NCBI GenBank assembly: GCA_900472625.1
Contig: UCIT01000038.1
Coordinates: forward strand, 1-46,866
Source of the DNA: Hyphomicrobiales bacterium
GTDB lineage: Bacteria; Pseudomonadota; Alphaproteobacteria; Rhizobiales; Rhizobiaceae
Direction of reading: 5' to 3'
DNA: 46,866 bases
Every line of letters starts with the position of its first letter. Position 1 is the stretch's first letter. The position numbers were made by a program, and so were the translations under genes. Below the pieces are notes generated by a model. That model did not search any database and had not been told where the DNA came from. It saw only the letters and a program-made list of their open reading frames with translations. This document shows positions 34,719 through 42,854 of this stretch, piece after piece.

Positions 34719-35843
34719 TCAGGCCGTGGATCCGACGACGCCCTCGACGAGATAATCCATGCTTTCGAGCTCGATCGCGTCCTCGGCATAGGCCTTGTCG
34801 GCCGCCACGATGACGTTGCCCTTGTTGTCTTTCATCGGTCCCTTGAAGACCGAGAACTTGCCGGTCATGATTTCGGCATGAACGGCTTCGAACTTGGTAC
34901 GGGCTTCTGCCGATACGCCCGGACCGAGCGGGCTCATCTTCACGAAGCCATCCTTCAGGCCGCCGCGCACGAAGTTGCCGAGCTTCTCGCCCGCCTGCGC
35001 CTTCTTGACGAAGTCGGTGTAGACATTGCCCCATGCCCATTCCGCACCGGTCAGATACTTTTCCGGCGCGAGCGGGCTCTGGTTGGCGTGGTAGCCGCAA
35101 ACGAAGGCGCCTCGTCCGGCGGCCGTCTCGACCACCACCTTCGGGCTGTCGACGTGGCAGGTTATGACATCGGCACCCTGGTCGATCAGCGCATTTGTCG
35201 CTTCCGCTTCCTTGACCGCCAGCGACCATTCGCCGGTGAAGATCACCTGGCAGGTGATGGCGGGATCGACGGAACGGGCGCCGAGCAGGAAGGAGTTGAT
35301 GTTCTGAAGTACCTGCGGGATCGGCTTGGCGGCGACGAAGCCGATCTTCTTGCTCTTGGAGGCATAGCCGGCAGCGATGCCGTTGAGGAACTGTCCCTGG
35401 CCGATATAGCCGAAATAGGAGCCGGTATTCGCGGGGTTCTTGCCCTCCTGCCAGAGACCGCCGCAATGGCGGAACTGGATGTCGGGATACTTAGCGGCCA
35501 TCGCCAGCATATGCGGGTCGAAATAGCCGAACGATGTTGGAAAGATCAGTGTGGCGCCGTCGAGGTTGATCATCGACTCCATCGTCTTCTGGACGTCGAC
35601 AGTCTCCGGCACGTTCTCCTCTTCGACGACAGTCACGCCCGGCATTGCCTTGAGAGCGGCAGCACCCTCGGCATGCGCCTGATTGTAACCGTAGTCGTCC
35701 TTGGGCCCTACATAGATGAAGCCGACCGTCAGTGCGGTCTGGGCGAAGGCGCGGCTCGACAAGAGGCCTGGCGTCAATGCGAGCGCGGCAGTGGCGGACG
35801 TCTGGAGGAAATGGCGGCGGTTCATGGAAAGGAGTTTGGTCAT
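34719..35843 (-). CDS. BMP family ABC transporter substrate-binding protein
   Basis: 374 residues with a twin-arginine-like signal (MNRRHFLQTSATAALALTPG, then LLSSRAFAQ) and the BMP/PnrA fold. Typical segments are VGFIYVGPKDDYGYNQAHAE, FPTSFGYFDPHMLAMAAKYP and KIGFVAAKPIPQVLQNINSF. BMP proteins usually bind nucleosides or purines. Next to imide hydrolases this one probably captures cyanuric acid, biuret, triuret or a related ring (inference). First gene of the minus-strand operon and divergent from gntR, sharing a regulatory region with three TGTATGCA motifs. Confidence 0.92.
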   Translation of the reverse strand: MTKLLSMNRRHFLQTSATAALALTPGLLSSRAFAQTALTVGFIYVGPKDDYGYNQAHAEGAAALKAMPGVTVVEEENVPETVDVQKTMESMINLDGATLIFPTSFGYFDPHMLAMAAKYPDIQFRHCGGLWQEGKNPANTGSYFGYIGQGQFLNGIAAGYASKSKKIGFVAAKPIPQVLQNINSFLLGARSVDPAITCQVIFTGEWSLAVKEAEATNALIDQGADVITCHVDSPKVVVETAAGRGAFVCGYHANQSPLAPEKYLTGAEWAWGNVYTDFVKKAQAGEKLGNFVRGGLKDGFVKMSPLGPGVSAEARTKFEAVHAEIMTGKFSVFKGPMKDNKGNVIVAADKAYAEDAIELESMDYLVEGVVGSTA

Positions 35844-35894
35844 TGCGATGCTCCCTGCGGCAAGGGCCGGTTCAGACAAATCGTTACAGGAAAG

Positions 35895-35902
35895 TGTATG
35901 CA
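35895..35902. promoter_or_regulatory. TGTATGCA motif 1, upstream of the BMP gene
   Basis: First of three TGTATGCA words in the 327-bp divergent region, 52 bp before the binding-protein start. The context is AGTGTATGCAATGA. The near-palindrome TGTATGCA resembles TGTATACA-type operators bound by FCD-domain GntR proteins. Confidence 0.5.
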
Positions 35903-35973
35903 ATGACCGTGCCAGATTTTAAGCTATTGTAATTGCTTTCTTATCGAAAGAGGGGAGGCCAATCCGCGTAAAC

Positions 35974-35981
35974 TGTATGCA
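35974..35981. promoter_or_regulatory. TGTATGCA motif 2, mid divergent region
   Basis: The context is ACTGTATGCAGATT, which extends the dyad to CTGTATGCAG. It lies 79 bp from motif 1 and could serve the operon promoter. Confidence 0.5.
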
Positions 35982-36139
35982 GATTTCGAGTAATATTTGA
36001 TCAAAAAATCAGCGGTGATCGTTATTTGTGCCTAATGCATTGATATCGCCGCCGAAAACTCTTTACCGAACTCTTCGAATTGCCTCGTAACGCACTGCAA
36101 TAACCAAATTATTTGACTTTTTCTGCACGCCAATTCATC

Positions 36140-36147
36140 TGTATGCA
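36140..36147. promoter_or_regulatory. TGTATGCA motif 3, 23 bp before the gntR start
   Basis: The context is TCTGTATGCAGTGA, again with the CTGTATGCAG extension. Its position just before the GTG start of the regulator gene fits autoregulation by GntR (inference). Confidence 0.55.
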
Positions 36148-36170
36148 GTGACGGAATGTAGAGTTCGAAT

Positions 36171-36848
36171 GTGAAGCAAATCAGACGCCGACAGATCATC
36201 CGCGCCGGCACGACGGTCGAACAGATGGTTCGCGCCATTGCAGATATGATCGTGACAGGCGTGATTTCGCCGGGCGAACGCCTTGACGAGATCTCGCTCG
36301 CCGTGCGCTTTGACGTCTCACGCACACCGGTCCGTGAGGCGCTGCGCGAGTTGGGCGCCATGGGGCTGGTCGATCGGGAGCCGAACCGCAGCGCGGTGGT
36401 CGCCAATGTCACCGGGACCTATCTGCATTCCATGTTCGAGGCGATGTCGGAGCTTGAGGCGATCTGCGCGCGGCTTTCGGCGGAGCGAATGACCGTCGAC
36501 GAACGGCATGCGCTCGAGATGGATCACCGCGCTTCGGCGAGGCTGGTGCATGACAATGCCCAAGAGGATTATGCCGCCTACAATACCGAGTTTCATACGC
36601 GTCTTTATCGCGGCGCTCACAACGACCATATCTATGAAATGGTGACACAGACGAGGGCGCGGTTGGCGCCCTTCCGGCGTGCGCAGTTCAGGCTGTCTGG
36701 CCGCCTGGCGAAATCCTACGACGAGCATGACGTCATCGTCACCGCGATCATGCGCGGCGATGCCTTTGCAGCCAGCGAGGCAGCTTACGCGCATGTTGCC
36801 ATCGTCAGCGATGCCAGTATTGTATTCGCATCCGACAAGGTGCTCTGA
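36171..36848 (+). CDS. GntR family regulator, FCD (FadR-like) subgroup
   Basis: 225 residues. The winged-helix domain at 12-75 has VEQMVRAIADMIVTGVISPG and ERLDEISLAVRFDVSRTPVR followed by EALREL, the GntR signature. An FCD ligand domain (about 85-215) has FEAMSELEAICARL, EFHTRLYRGAHNDHI and the metal-coordinating His pattern EHDVIVTAI...EAAYAHV. The start is GTG. It is divergent from the BMP/biuret operon and followed by RidA and VOC genes on the same strand; it probably represses one or both until an inducing ligand binds. Confidence 0.92.
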   Translation: MKQIRRRQIIRAGTTVEQMVRAIADMIVTGVISPGERLDEISLAVRFDVSRTPVREALRELGAMGLVDREPNRSAVVANVTGTYLHSMFEAMSELEAICARLSAERMTVDERHALEMDHRASARLVHDNAQEDYAAYNTEFHTRLYRGAHNDHIYEMVTQTRARLAPFRRAQFRLSGRLAKSYDEHDVIVTAIMRGDAFAASEAAYAHVAIVSDASIVFASDKVL

Positions 36849-36905
36849 CGTTAATTTATGAGTTTATAAAAGATCTTCAACATATTGATCCAAATAGGAC
36901 TTAAT

Positions 36906-37301
36906 ATGAAAATATCCTTCAATCCATCGTCTGTGCGCAAGCCCTTCGGAAACTACAATCACGGCCTTCTTGCGCCCGCCGGAGCATCGCTGCTGGTCAC
37001 ATCGGGCCAGCTTGGCATTGCGCTTGACGACACGATCCCGGAAGACGTTACCGCACAGGCAGAACTATGCTTCAAGGCGGTGGGTGCGATCCTCGATGAG
37101 GTAGGCATGACCTTCGCCGACGTCATCCGCATCTCGGGCTTCGTGACGCGGCGCGAGGACTTTCCAGCTTATATGGCCGTGCGCGACCGCTACACACTTG
37201 ACCCGAAGCCGGTCTCGACCCTCATCATCGTCAGCGGCTTCACGCGACCTGAGTTTCTTGTGGAAGTCGAAGTGACGGCCGCAAAGGTGATGGTGCCATA
37301 G
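36906..37301 (+). CDS. RidA/YjgF family protein lacking the deaminase arginine
   Basis: 131 residues from the ATG at 36906, with AGGA upstream. The Rid fold is clear: LLAPAGASLLVTSGQLGIAL, ITEQ-like AQAELCFKAVGAILDEVGMT, and FADVIRISGFVTRREDFPAY. The region that reads PARS in true RidA (with the catalytic Arg) reads PVST here, so imine deaminase activity of the RidA kind is doubtful. It belongs to the Rid2-Rid7 type subgroups of unknown function. It follows gntR by 57 bp. Confidence 0.85.
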   Translation: MKISFNPSSVRKPFGNYNHGLLAPAGASLLVTSGQLGIALDDTIPEDVTAQAELCFKAVGAILDEVGMTFADVIRISGFVTRREDFPAYMAVRDRYTLDPKPVSTLIIVSGFTRPEFLVEVEVTAAKVMVP

Positions 37302-37329
37302 ACGGCAATCGACCAAGGGAGTTTCGCCG

Positions 37330-37716
37330 GTGACAGTGCAATTGTCAGGCGTGGTGATCTACGCCAAGGACCTTGAGACGACAGTGGAATTCTACGAAAA
37401 GAATTTCGGATTCAAGTCCTTGCGCGCATCTGATGACAGGATTGTCGAGCTTTTTCACGAGACCGGCGCCCGGATCATGGTGCATCAGGCTGGCCGTGCG
37501 GTGAAGCAGGGACAATCCACCGTCAAGCTGGTCTTCGCCGTCGAGGACGTCGCCGGCTTCTGCCTGCAAAGTGCAGCCCGTGGACTGACCTTCGGCCCGC
37601 TGCATCAGGCGGACGGTTATGTTTACGCCAATGCCAGAGACCCCTCCGGCAATCCGATTTCCATTTCCAGCCGCGCTTTTCGCGCTGGTTCGGGCACGCC
37701 GGGGCAGGTGGCCTAG
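37330..37716 (+). CDS. VOC/glyoxalase-like protein
   Basis: 128 residues with one vicinal-oxygen-chelate domain: VVIYAKDLETTVEFYEKNFG, FKSLRASDDRIVELFHETGA, and AYVYA-like GYVYANARDPSGNPISISS near the end. Start GTG with GGGAG upstream. It lies 28 bp after the RidA-like gene, so they probably form an operon with gntR. The stop codon overlaps the convergent oxidoreductase stop at a CTAG. Substrate unknown; the family includes lyases, dioxygenases and binding proteins. Confidence 0.82.
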   Translation: MTVQLSGVVIYAKDLETTVEFYEKNFGFKSLRASDDRIVELFHETGARIMVHQAGRAVKQGQSTVKLVFAVEDVAGFCLQSAARGLTFGPLHQADGYVYANARDPSGNPISISSRAFRAGSGTPGQVA

Positions 37717-38294
37717 AACCGCTCCATCGACGTCTTCACCTTGGCGAGAAACCTCGCCCGCGACTCCACAGTACAGTTGTTCATGTCGTAGTGGGCCAGG
37801 AACGTCACCGGACGCACCGGATTGATCTGGGCCCGCAGCACCCGCTTGACGATCTTCTTTGGTGGATTGCCGGCTGCGAAGGCACGGAACGGCGTCGCGC
37901 CGTAGGTCAGCACCGCCCCAAGTTTGCGGATGTGACGCAGCCGCGATTCCACTTTGCCATCCACGAGTTCGAAGGAAACGCCTGGCAGCCATACGCGGTC
38001 GAAATACCCCTTGAGGATTGCCGGAAATCCGAAATTCCAGATCGGCGTGACGAGCACCAAACCCTCGGCCTGCTTCAGCCGCTCGACGTGGTCCTTCACC
38101 AGCAACGTATTCTCGGGATAGTCGTGATAGACCAGCCGGTCATGGCGCGACAGCACCGGGTCGAATTCCTCGGCGTAGAGGTTGCACGCGTCGACCTGAT
38201 GTCCGGCTGCTTTCAGGCTCTCCACCGTCTGCCGGTAAAGCGCGTTGCCATAGCTTTCTTCCACAGGGTGCGAATGAAGGACGAGAACCCTCAT
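37713..38294 (-). CDS. Flavodoxin-fold NAD(P)H oxidoreductase
   Basis: 193 residues starting MRVLVLHSHPVEESYGNALY, the FMN-binding N-terminus of the MdaB/KefF/NQO-like family, with LVLVTPIWNFGFPAILKGYF followed by DRVWLPGVSF and LTYGATPF. The ATG overlaps the upstream FAD oxidoreductase stop (ATGA). Such enzymes reduce quinones or flavins with NAD(P)H; here it may recycle the electron acceptor of the FAD enzyme (inference). Last gene of the LysR-linked operon. Confidence 0.87.
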   Translation of the reverse strand: MRVLVLHSHPVEESYGNALYRQTVESLKAAGHQVDACNLYAEEFDPVLSRHDRLVYHDYPENTLLVKDHVERLKQAEGLVLVTPIWNFGFPAILKGYFDRVWLPGVSFELVDGKVESRLRHIRKLGAVLTYGATPFRAFAAGNPPKKIVKRVLRAQINPVRPVTFLAHYDMNNCTVESRARFLAKVKTSMERF

Positions 38295-39700
38295 GCGTTC
38301 TCCATCACCGATGACAGGCCCGGGAAGAGATAGTTTTCGCCGGCGGCGAAGTCGAAGTCGGGGTTTTCCCAAGCGATCATCTTGCCGGGATTGAGCAGTC
38401 CCTTGGGGTCGGTCTCGTGTTTGAAGGCAAGCTGGACCTTGTCGGTCTGCTTCATGCCACCTTCTTCGAGCGTATAGCGATGCGGATTGAAGATCGGGCA
38501 GCCGTGATCCTGATGGATCTTGATGATCTCCTCGAGACGCTCCTCGGTGGTGTATCGAACCAGAGGCAGGCCCGAGCACTGGATCTGACCATCGAACTTG
38601 ATGAATTCGAGATGGCCGGGCACCTCGTCGCCGAAGATCTCGACCATTTTGGCAACCTTGGCCACATGATCAGGGCCGGGATACTGAACCTGAAGATAGG
38701 TGAACTCGGGATCGACCTTGAGTGCCCTGAGCGTGGTATGGTTCCAGGCGAGCTCATAGGCATGCGGAATGCCCTTCATGCTCTCGACCTTGTCGGAGCG
38801 GAAGATGACCTCGCCCTTCTGTGACGCCGTGAATGCCTCGAAGGCGTCGATCGAATGCGGGGCGATCATCAATACGACGACAGACTGTCCCTCGCGGATA
38901 TAAGGCTTGTGGCGGGTGAAATAGGTGTGGGGAATGGGCGCGGCGATGGGCGCTATTTCCTTGACCAGGATGCCGTTGCATTTGGCAAGAGCGTCGGCGT
39001 AGCGCACGCCGTCCATGAAGTCGTCATAGCCGACCAGCACGTCCACCCAGTCGTAGGCCGGCGCCAGCGGCATTTCGATCTCGGTGATGATGCCGTTGGT
39101 GCCGTAGGCGTGGCTGACCTTCTGCAGATCCCAGCCGGTGAGATCGAGTACCCGCGGTTCGGCTTCCATGGTGACGACGCGCAGACGGATGATGTTGCCG
39201 ATGTCGCGCAAGCCACCCCAGGTGATCGAACCGACGCCGCCGGAACCGCCGGCGATGAAGCCGCCGATCGTCGCCGTCTGGGCGGTGGAGGGGTGGAAGC
39301 GCAGCTCCTGGCCGGAATGCGCCTTTGTCTGCTTGTCGAGTTCAGCGATGACGATGCCCGGCTCGCAGATCACCCGGCCCGGATGGATTACCTTGATCTG
39401 GTCCATGGCAGCAAGGTTGAGCACAATACCGCCGGAGAGCGGCATGGCCTGTCCGTAATTGCCGGTGCCGGCGCCGCGCGGGGTGACGGGGACGCCATGC
39501 GCGAACGCCACCTTCAGCGTCCGGATGACCTCTGCCTCGGTCTTTGGCGTGACCACTAGGTCGGCGGTGACGCCGTCGAGTTGCGCCTTCAGGATCGGCG
39601 AGTACCAATAGAAGTCACGGCTCTTCTGGCGCACCAGCGCCGGATTGTCCTCGACGGCGATGCCTTCGAGTTCCTGTTTGATCTTCTGGTAATCCGGCAT
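38291..39700 (-). CDS. FAD-linked oxidoreductase (GlcD/VAO type)
   Basis: 469 residues. The PCMH-type FAD domain (about 45-225) has LVVTPKTEAEVIRTLKVAFA, VPVTPRGAGTGNYGQAMPLS and TAQTATIGGFIAGGSGGVGS. The C-terminal domain ends in HETDPKGLLNPGKMIAWENP, as in glycolate or lactate oxidases. It oxidises an alcohol, hydroxy acid or amine on an unknown substrate. The ATG lies 2 bp after the amidohydrolase stop, with GGAG at 7 bp. No Fe-S partner subunit is encoded beside it. Confidence 0.88.
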   Translation of the reverse strand: MPDYQKIKQELEGIAVEDNPALVRQKSRDFYWYSPILKAQLDGVTADLVVTPKTEAEVIRTLKVAFAHGVPVTPRGAGTGNYGQAMPLSGGIVLNLAAMDQIKVIHPGRVICEPGIVIAELDKQTKAHSGQELRFHPSTAQTATIGGFIAGGSGGVGSITWGGLRDIGNIIRLRVVTMEAEPRVLDLTGWDLQKVSHAYGTNGIITEIEMPLAPAYDWVDVLVGYDDFMDGVRYADALAKCNGILVKEIAPIAAPIPHTYFTRHKPYIREGQSVVVLMIAPHSIDAFEAFTASQKGEVIFRSDKVESMKGIPHAYELAWNHTTLRALKVDPEFTYLQVQYPGPDHVAKVAKMVEIFGDEVPGHLEFIKFDGQIQCSGLPLVRYTTEERLEEIIKIHQDHGCPIFNPHRYTLEEGGMKQTDKVQLAFKHETDPKGLLNPGKMIAWENPDFDFAAGENYLFPGLSSVMENA

Positions 39701-39701
39701 G

Positions 39702-41015
39702 TCAGGCTCCAAGGACGCTATCGAGTTCACGGTAATCAGGCAGGCTCCGGTCAATGACCTTGCCGCGGCGTAGCACCACGCGGTCGGACTGCGGACGGGA
39801 GAGAAATTCGCTCCAGCGGCGGGCGCTGAAGAGGACGAGATCGGCTGGCCGGCCGACGGCGATGCGGCCAGTGTCGGGGCGGCCGGCGACGTCGGCGGGA
39901 GAGGTCGTTACGACGCGGGCCGCGGTATCGAGCGGATGATCGAGCTGCAGGATGCGCACCGCCTCGCGGAACACCTCTACTGCGTCGAGGTCGCCATAGG
40001 CATAGAAGGGGTCGCGCGTGTTGTCGGAGGCGACGGCGGTCTGAACGCCTGCGGCGGCTAGCTCCTTGAACAGCGTCACGCCGCGCCAGCGTGGCGTCCG
40101 GCCTGGGTAACGGTCCTGAAGGTACATGTTGCACATCGGCAGAGAAATAATTGAAATTCCTGCCTTTGCGACAAGCTCGACGGTGCGTTTCGCAAGCTCG
40201 TCGTCCTGGCGCGCCAGCGAGCAGCAGTGGCCTGCGGTAACCTTCCCGGTGAAGCCGTTGCGCAGCACTGCCTCGGCAATCGCCCTCAGCGTCTCGGCTG
40301 CGGGATCGTCGGTTTCATCGACATGCAGATCGACGTCGAGGCCGTTGTCGGAAGCGGCGCGAAACAGCGTATCGAGTTGCCAGGTCAGATCAGGACCCAT
40401 CTTCGGAACGCCGCCAATCAACGCGCCGGCCCTTTTGACGGTGGCGACGAGTTCGGCGAAGTAGGTCTCATTGACCATGTCGTCCATCGGAAACAACGCC
40501 ACGGCCTGCAGCGCGATCTTGTCCTTCCAGGCGTCACGAACCTCGCCGAAGACATCGAAGGATATCAGGTGCTGCGGCGCCGGCGAATCTAGATGGGTTC
40601 GGATCAGATTGGTACCATGGGCATAGGCGGAGCGCAGCGAAAACTCCATGCGCTTGCGCACATCCTCGGCGTTCCAGTGCGTGGCGCGGTCGGCGCCGAC
40701 GGATGTCAGCGCGCCCATGAAGGTCCCGTCGGGATTGTTGTTGCGGGGCCAGATGTGACCCTTGTCGAGATGGGTGTGCACGTCAGCAAAGCATGGCCAG
40801 ACCATGCCGTCGCGGAGGTCGGATTTCGCCAGTTCCTGCGGCGCAGTGCCGGGCGCGACGATACCGGCAACGAGTCCATCCTCGATGATCAGATCGGCGT
40901 GCACCAGCCCTTCTATGGCTGTCGCCGAATAGCCCTCGACGGCCACGGCAGGCAGCGTTGCGTTGCTCAGCACGAAACGGCCCGCGTTCGGAGGAGACAT
41001 GAAGGAATAGGTCAT
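39702..41015 (-). CDS. Amidohydrolase, cytosine-deaminase-like
   Basis: 437 residues of the metal-dependent amidohydrolase superfamily. Motifs are FADVHTHLDKGHIWPR (HxH), LDVDLHVDETDDPAAE, VTAGHCCSL and VASDNTRDPFYAYGD, which are those of the CodA-like branch with a single metal site. C-terminal GRIAVGRPADLVLFSARRW is typical. This branch includes deaminases of cytosine, isoguanine, creatinine and s-triazines, so the substrate is probably an aromatic or cyclic amidine. The ATG overlaps the permease stop (TGATG). Substrate not deducible. Confidence 0.87.
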   Translation of the reverse strand: MTYSFMSPPNAGRFVLSNATLPAVAVEGYSATAIEGLVHADLIIEDGLVAGIVAPGTAPQELAKSDLRDGMVWPCFADVHTHLDKGHIWPRNNNPDGTFMGALTSVGADRATHWNAEDVRKRMEFSLRSAYAHGTNLIRTHLDSPAPQHLISFDVFGEVRDAWKDKIALQAVALFPMDDMVNETYFAELVATVKRAGALIGGVPKMGPDLTWQLDTLFRAASDNGLDVDLHVDETDDPAAETLRAIAEAVLRNGFTGKVTAGHCCSLARQDDELAKRTVELVAKAGISIISLPMCNMYLQDRYPGRTPRWRGVTLFKELAAAGVQTAVASDNTRDPFYAYGDLDAVEVFREAVRILQLDHPLDTAARVVTTSPADVAGRPDTGRIAVGRPADLVLFSARRWSEFLSRPQSDRVVLRRGKVIDRSLPDYRELDSVLGA

Positions 41016-41872
41016 CAGTTTTCCCGCTTCAGGCTGCTCTCGTGCCAGCGATGCAGGCTGAGCCAGGAGATGAATGAGGTGATCGCGAAAATCGCGACGC
41101 CAAGCAGCGACAGCATCAGGAGTGCTGCGAACAGGCGAGGGATGTTCATCCGGTACTGTGCTTCGAGCAGCCGGAAGGCGAGGCCGGAGCCGGCGCCGGC
41201 CGAGCCGGCCGCGAATTCGGCGACGACGGCCGCGATCAGCGCCAGGCCGCCGCCGATGCGCAGTCCGGTCATGAAGTAGGGCTGAGCGGCCGGCAGCTTC
41301 AGATAGAGCAGCATCTGCCAGCGCGAGGCGCCGTAAAGCTCGAACAGGTTGATCAGATTGTGATCGACGCTCTTCAACCCCTGCACCATGTTCGACAGTA
41401 TCGGGAAGAAGGCGACTAGAAAAGCGCAGATCAAGAGCGCGACCTGCGTGGAGGGGGCATAAATCAGGATCAGAGGCGAAATGGCCACGATCGGCGTCAC
41501 CTGCAGGATGACGGCCAGCGGATAGAAGGCGATCTCGATCCAGCGCGACTGCACCAGGAAGACGGCAAAGCCGACCCCGCCTATCAGCGCCAGCGCCAGA
41601 GACAGAAAGGTAATCTTGGTGGTGACCCAAAGCGCCGGAGCCAGCGTTCCCCAGTCGTTGACAAAGGCGGCAGCCACCGCGGCCGGCCCGGGCAGGATAT
41701 AAGGCGGCACGCCCGAAAGCTTCACGTAGAGCCACCAGACGAAAACCAGTGCACCGACAGTGACGAAGGGTATGGCGATGCGCAGCGCCAAGTCGCGGCG
41801 CTTGGCGCTGGCCGGGTTCGGCACGACGACACCCTTGACTGGCGCAGGCAGTTCAGCGGCATCCGTGCTCAT
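41015..41872 (-). CDS. ABC transporter permease (NMT1/SsuC type)
   Basis: 285 residues with a hydrophilic N-terminus and six membrane segments. The inner-membrane coupling motif is ELYGASRWQMLLYLKLPAAQ, matching the EAA loop of nitrate/sulfonate/pyrimidine-type importers. The ATG overlaps the ATPase stop, and the stop overlaps the amidohydrolase start. Works with the upstream ATPase and binding protein. Confidence 0.9.
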   Translation of the reverse strand: MSTDAAELPAPVKGVVVPNPASAKRRDLALRIAIPFVTVGALVFVWWLYVKLSGVPPYILPGPAAVAAAFVNDWGTLAPALWVTTKITFLSLALALIGGVGFAVFLVQSRWIEIAFYPLAVILQVTPIVAISPLILIYAPSTQVALLICAFLVAFFPILSNMVQGLKSVDHNLINLFELYGASRWQMLLYLKLPAAQPYFMTGLRIGGGLALIAAVVAEFAAGSAGAGSGLAFRLLEAQYRMNIPRLFAALLMLSLLGVAIFAITSFISWLSLHRWHESSLKREN

Positions 41873-42699
41873 CGATCCTCCTTGGCGGCATTGATGGCGC
41901 CGATCAGCGAATGGGACACCGTCTCGCAAGCCTGCCGATACTCTTCCGATGTCCGGTAGTGCGCATCGCGCTCAAGGCTGGTGACGAGCGGAAGGTCGGC
42001 GTGCACGCGCCCGGGCCGTGCCTTCATGACGACGATGCGGTTGGAGAGATAGGCTGACTCAAAGACGGAGTGAGTAACGAAGATCACGGTGATGCCGGTC
42101 TCCTTCCATAGTCTCAGCACATCGTCGTTGAGTTTCTGCCGAGTGATTTCGTCGAGCGCCGCGAAGGGCTCGTCCATCAGCAGCAGCTTGGGCTTGGTCA
42201 CCAGCGCGCGGGCGATCGACACGCGCATCTTCATGCCGCCGGAGAGTTCGCGCGGATAGGCTTCAGAAAAATCCTGCAGGCCCACGGTCGAAAGCACCTG
42301 CATGATCTGGTCCCGTGCCGCCGTCTTCGAAATGCCGCGCAGCTTCAGCGGCAGATGCACGTTGTCAAAAACGTTCTTCCACGGCATCAGCGTCGGTTCC
42401 TGGAACACGAAGCTGATATCGCCATCCGGCTGGCCCTTGGAGTTGATGCGCGAGCTTGGCCAGTCGATCCTGCCGGACGAAACGTCACCGAGCCCGGCGA
42501 TGATCCGCAAGGCCGTCGACTTGCCGCAGCCGGAGGGTCCGAGCAGGCTGATGAACTCGCCGCTCTCCACCGTCAGCGACATGCCCGACAGCGCGACGGT
42601 GCCGCTGGAAAACACCTTGGTCACCTCGGCCATAGCCACCAGCGGCCGCTTACGGGCTTCGCCTGGTGCGGATGGCATGGCGGACGGCTGTGGGGTCAT
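41869..42699 (-). CDS. ABC transporter ATP-binding protein (NMT1/SsuB type)
   Basis: 276 residues: Walker A LLGPSGCGKSTALRII, Q-loop FQEPTLMPWKNV, signature LSGGMKMRVSIARAL, Walker B LLLMDEPFAALDE, and switch VTHSVFESAYL. It belongs to the nitrate/taurine/thiamine-precursor group. The start at 42699 lacks a strong ribosome site; the preceding 155-bp spacer holds a hairpin. Overlaps the permease start by 4 bp. Confidence 0.92.
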   Translation of the reverse strand: MTPQPSAMPSAPGEARKRPLVAMAEVTKVFSSGTVALSGMSLTVESGEFISLLGPSGCGKSTALRIIAGLGDVSSGRIDWPSSRINSKGQPDGDISFVFQEPTLMPWKNVFDNVHLPLKLRGISKTAARDQIMQVLSTVGLQDFSEAYPRELSGGMKMRVSIARALVTKPKLLLMDEPFAALDEITRQKLNDDVLRLWKETGITVIFVTHSVFESAYLSNRIVVMKARPGRVHADLPLVTSLERDAHYRTSEEYRQACETVSHSLIGAINAAKEDR

Positions 42700-42854
42700 G
42701 AGGATCGTCTGTCTCTTTCGTCGTGCAGCGGGTATTTCAACGCGGACGTGGGCGAGGGGAGGCCGCAGCGCGTGGCTTCCACGCATTTCGCCCATAGTCC
42801 CTCGTCCGGCCCATTCGGGTCTCCCCTCCCGAAAGGAAAGAAGGGAGTTTCACA
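42700..42854. other. Spacer with hairpins between binding-protein and ATPase genes
   Basis: 155 bp with no gene. It contains TTCGGG...CCCGAA (42814-42833) and a short stem CGTGG/CCACG near 42776, both within G+C-rich sequence with repeated GGGGAG runs. A spacer of this kind after a binding-protein gene often attenuates transcription or stabilises the upstream message. It may also be a worn copy of a rhizobial intergenic repeat; I cannot tell. Confidence 0.4.

Noticed and set aside
34699..35466. N-terminal extension of the first BMP permease frame
   Set aside because: Same reason: it overlaps the binding-protein gene in another frame. ATG 34698 has AAAGGGG upstream.
36849..36905. TTG start at 36885 for the RidA-like gene
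   Set aside because: The ATG at 36906 matches the Rid N-terminus and has AGGA upstream; the earlier codons encode an unconserved extension.
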